64,000 nucleotides of DNA from Candidatus Uhrbacteria bacterium (GTDB lineage Bacteria; Patescibacteriota; Patescibacteriia; 2-12-FULL-60-25), in the NCBI GenBank assembly GCA_016222815.1, contig JACRQE010000003.1, forward strand, positions 124,001-188,000, in the 5' to 3' direction. Below the pieces are notes generated by a model, which saw only the letters and a program-made list of their open reading frames with translations, ran no database searches and was not told the origin of the DNA. The position numbers and the translations under genes are program-made. This document shows, piece after piece, positions 63,260-64,000 of this stretch (position 1 is the stretch's first letter; the number at the start of each line of letters is the position of its first letter).

Positions 63260-63865
63260 TTATTTGAACTCCACGACGATCGTCTTGCCTTGCGCTACGT
63301 ATCCCAAAATCCGCGTCGCGTCTTCCTTGGCACGCAGATCCGCCCGCTCCACCAGCTCCGGCTGCTTGGCGGCTTTTTCCGCTTCCTGCGTAAGGATTTG
63401 GAGCGATTCATTGTAGCCGTTGTCGCTGTCCGTGAGCCTCTTCAAAATCCCTTTTTCGTTGTTCACCTCCAATGGCCCGACCAGTCTGGTGTTGAACAGG
63501 GACGAGCGCGGTATTTTTACTTTTATCGTGTCGCCTTCGATGAGCACATCTTCCTGGGTCACTTTGGCGAAATCCAAACCCGTATTCACTTCCATAGTGC
63601 CGCGCGCCGTGATGGTTTGGCCGAAGAAGAAGTCCTTGAGCGCACTGCCGGTCGTCTTCTTGATCACCACCGGCTGGTCGAACATGAAGGTCTGGGTCAC
63701 CAAAAAACCCCGGTCGTGCAGGGCGGTAAGGATGGCCTGCGACGAGATTTCGGTCTTCATTTCCGGTTTAGGGCTGAAGGTCTTGTATCCGACCAAAATG
63801 CCCAGGGCGAACAAAATCGAGGCTAAAACGGCTCCGCCAACGGCTATCCATAAGGCTTTTTTCAT
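63260..63865 (-). CDS. DUF4230 family membrane-anchored protein
   Basis: 201 aa from the ATG at 63865. One N-terminal membrane helix (LWIAVGGAVLASILFALGILVG), then the DUF4230 core: ITARGTMEVNTGLDFAKV, TIKVKIPRSSLFNTRLVG and a C-terminal helix with KAAKQPELVERADLRAKEDATRI. Family function is unknown. It converges with the FG-GAP/YkuD gene without room for a shared terminator. No partner genes. Confidence 0.85.
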   Translation of the reverse strand: MKKALWIAVGGAVLASILFALGILVGYKTFSPKPEMKTEISSQAILTALHDRGFLVTQTFMFDQPVVIKKTTGSALKDFFFGQTITARGTMEVNTGLDFAKVTQEDVLIEGDTIKVKIPRSSLFNTRLVGPLEVNNEKGILKRLTDSDNGYNESLQILTQEAEKAAKQPELVERADLRAKEDATRILGYVAQGKTIVVEFK

Positions 63866-63926
63866 ATGTAAATAGCTTACATCACGGCGCCGACTTTGTC
63901 CCAATTCCGTGGTTTTGCTGTAGGAA

Positions 63927-63955
63927 TTGACGATTTTAGCGTTTCGGGGTAGTAT
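63927..63955 (+). promoter_or_regulatory. Sigma-70-type promoter of the edge tRNA
   Basis: TTGACG, 17-nt spacer, TAGTAT, about 32 nt upstream of the tRNA at 63987. Confidence 0.7.
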
Positions 63956-63986
63956 TTCGCTACATTAAAACGCGTGAGTCCGTCGG

Positions 63987-64000
63987 GCCGACGTAGCTCA
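63987..64000 (+). tRNA. Partial tRNA, 5' end only
   Basis: GCCGACG (acceptor strand) followed by TA at positions 8-9 and GCTCA of the D arm. The anticodon lies beyond the window, so the amino acid is unknown. Confidence 0.75.

Overview
The window reads as an ordinary stretch of chromosome from a member of Candidatus Patescibacteria (CPR), GC in the mid-50s, standard genetic code (TGA acts as stop). The inference rests on gene content: a threonyl-tRNA synthetase without its TGS domain, a VirB2/TrbC-like pilin fused to a peptidoglycan hydrolase, a membrane protein with a baseplate-J-like pattern, tiny operons of housekeeping genes and few metabolic genes (tpiA, phosphohexomutase, metK). Class is not resolved; an ABY1-type lineage is a guess.

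Layout. 1-11.4 kb (minus): one compact run lemA-htpX-clpC-like-914 aa coiled-coil protein-beta-propeller-DsbA-pilin/hydrolase-radA, which looks like an envelope quality-control and surface-appendage operon. 11.4-17.4 kb (plus): phosphohexomutase, murL, murD-type ligase, rseP, i.e. precursor supply and the L-Glu/epimerase route of peptidoglycan synthesis. 17.4-23.8 kb: two small membrane ORFs, pheS-pheT, a lipoprotein, a NUDIX hydrolase, membrane proteins. 24-31 kb: dnaE, a baseplate-J-like protein, and thrS behind a T-box-like leader. 30.9-36.9 kb (minus): coiled-coil protein, infC-rpmI-rplT, smpB abutting ssrA (tmRNA), a ferritin-like protein and a CBU_0592-type membrane protein. 36.9-42.1 kb: AI-2E-type permease, membrane proteins, a catalytically dead HtrA and a Wzz-like protein. 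42.1-46.8 kb: an island of four secreted or lipoprotein genes that resemble Myxococcota proteins. 46.9-54.1 kb: holB, a BNR-propeller lipoprotein, frr, glyS, M16 peptidase, tpiA, TPR protein. 54.2-54.6 kb: tRNA cluster (two degenerate Thr-like copies, Thr-GGT, Tyr-GTA). 54.7-60.3 kb: accessory genes (MFS, PAS, two YiiX-like hydrolases, methyltransferase, SRAP). 60.4-63.9 kb: a SAM-I-type riboswitch and metK, an FG-GAP/L,D-transpeptidase and a DUF4230 protein. A tRNA starts at the right edge.

Three themes cut across the window. First, several families of short palindromic repeats lie between genes, and some copies sit in frame inside essential genes (murL, dnaE, pheT, metK), recalling Rickettsia palindromic elements. 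Second, most core genes have no Shine-Dalgarno sequence, and several have an extended -10 only 7-10 nt before the ATG (leaderless), whereas the accessory small membrane, lipoprotein and secreted genes have strong GGAGG-type sites. Third, two aminoacylation or methylation genes carry RNA switches (T-box-like, SAM-I), and the T-box acceptor bulge matches the 3' end of the tRNA-Thr encoded in the same window.
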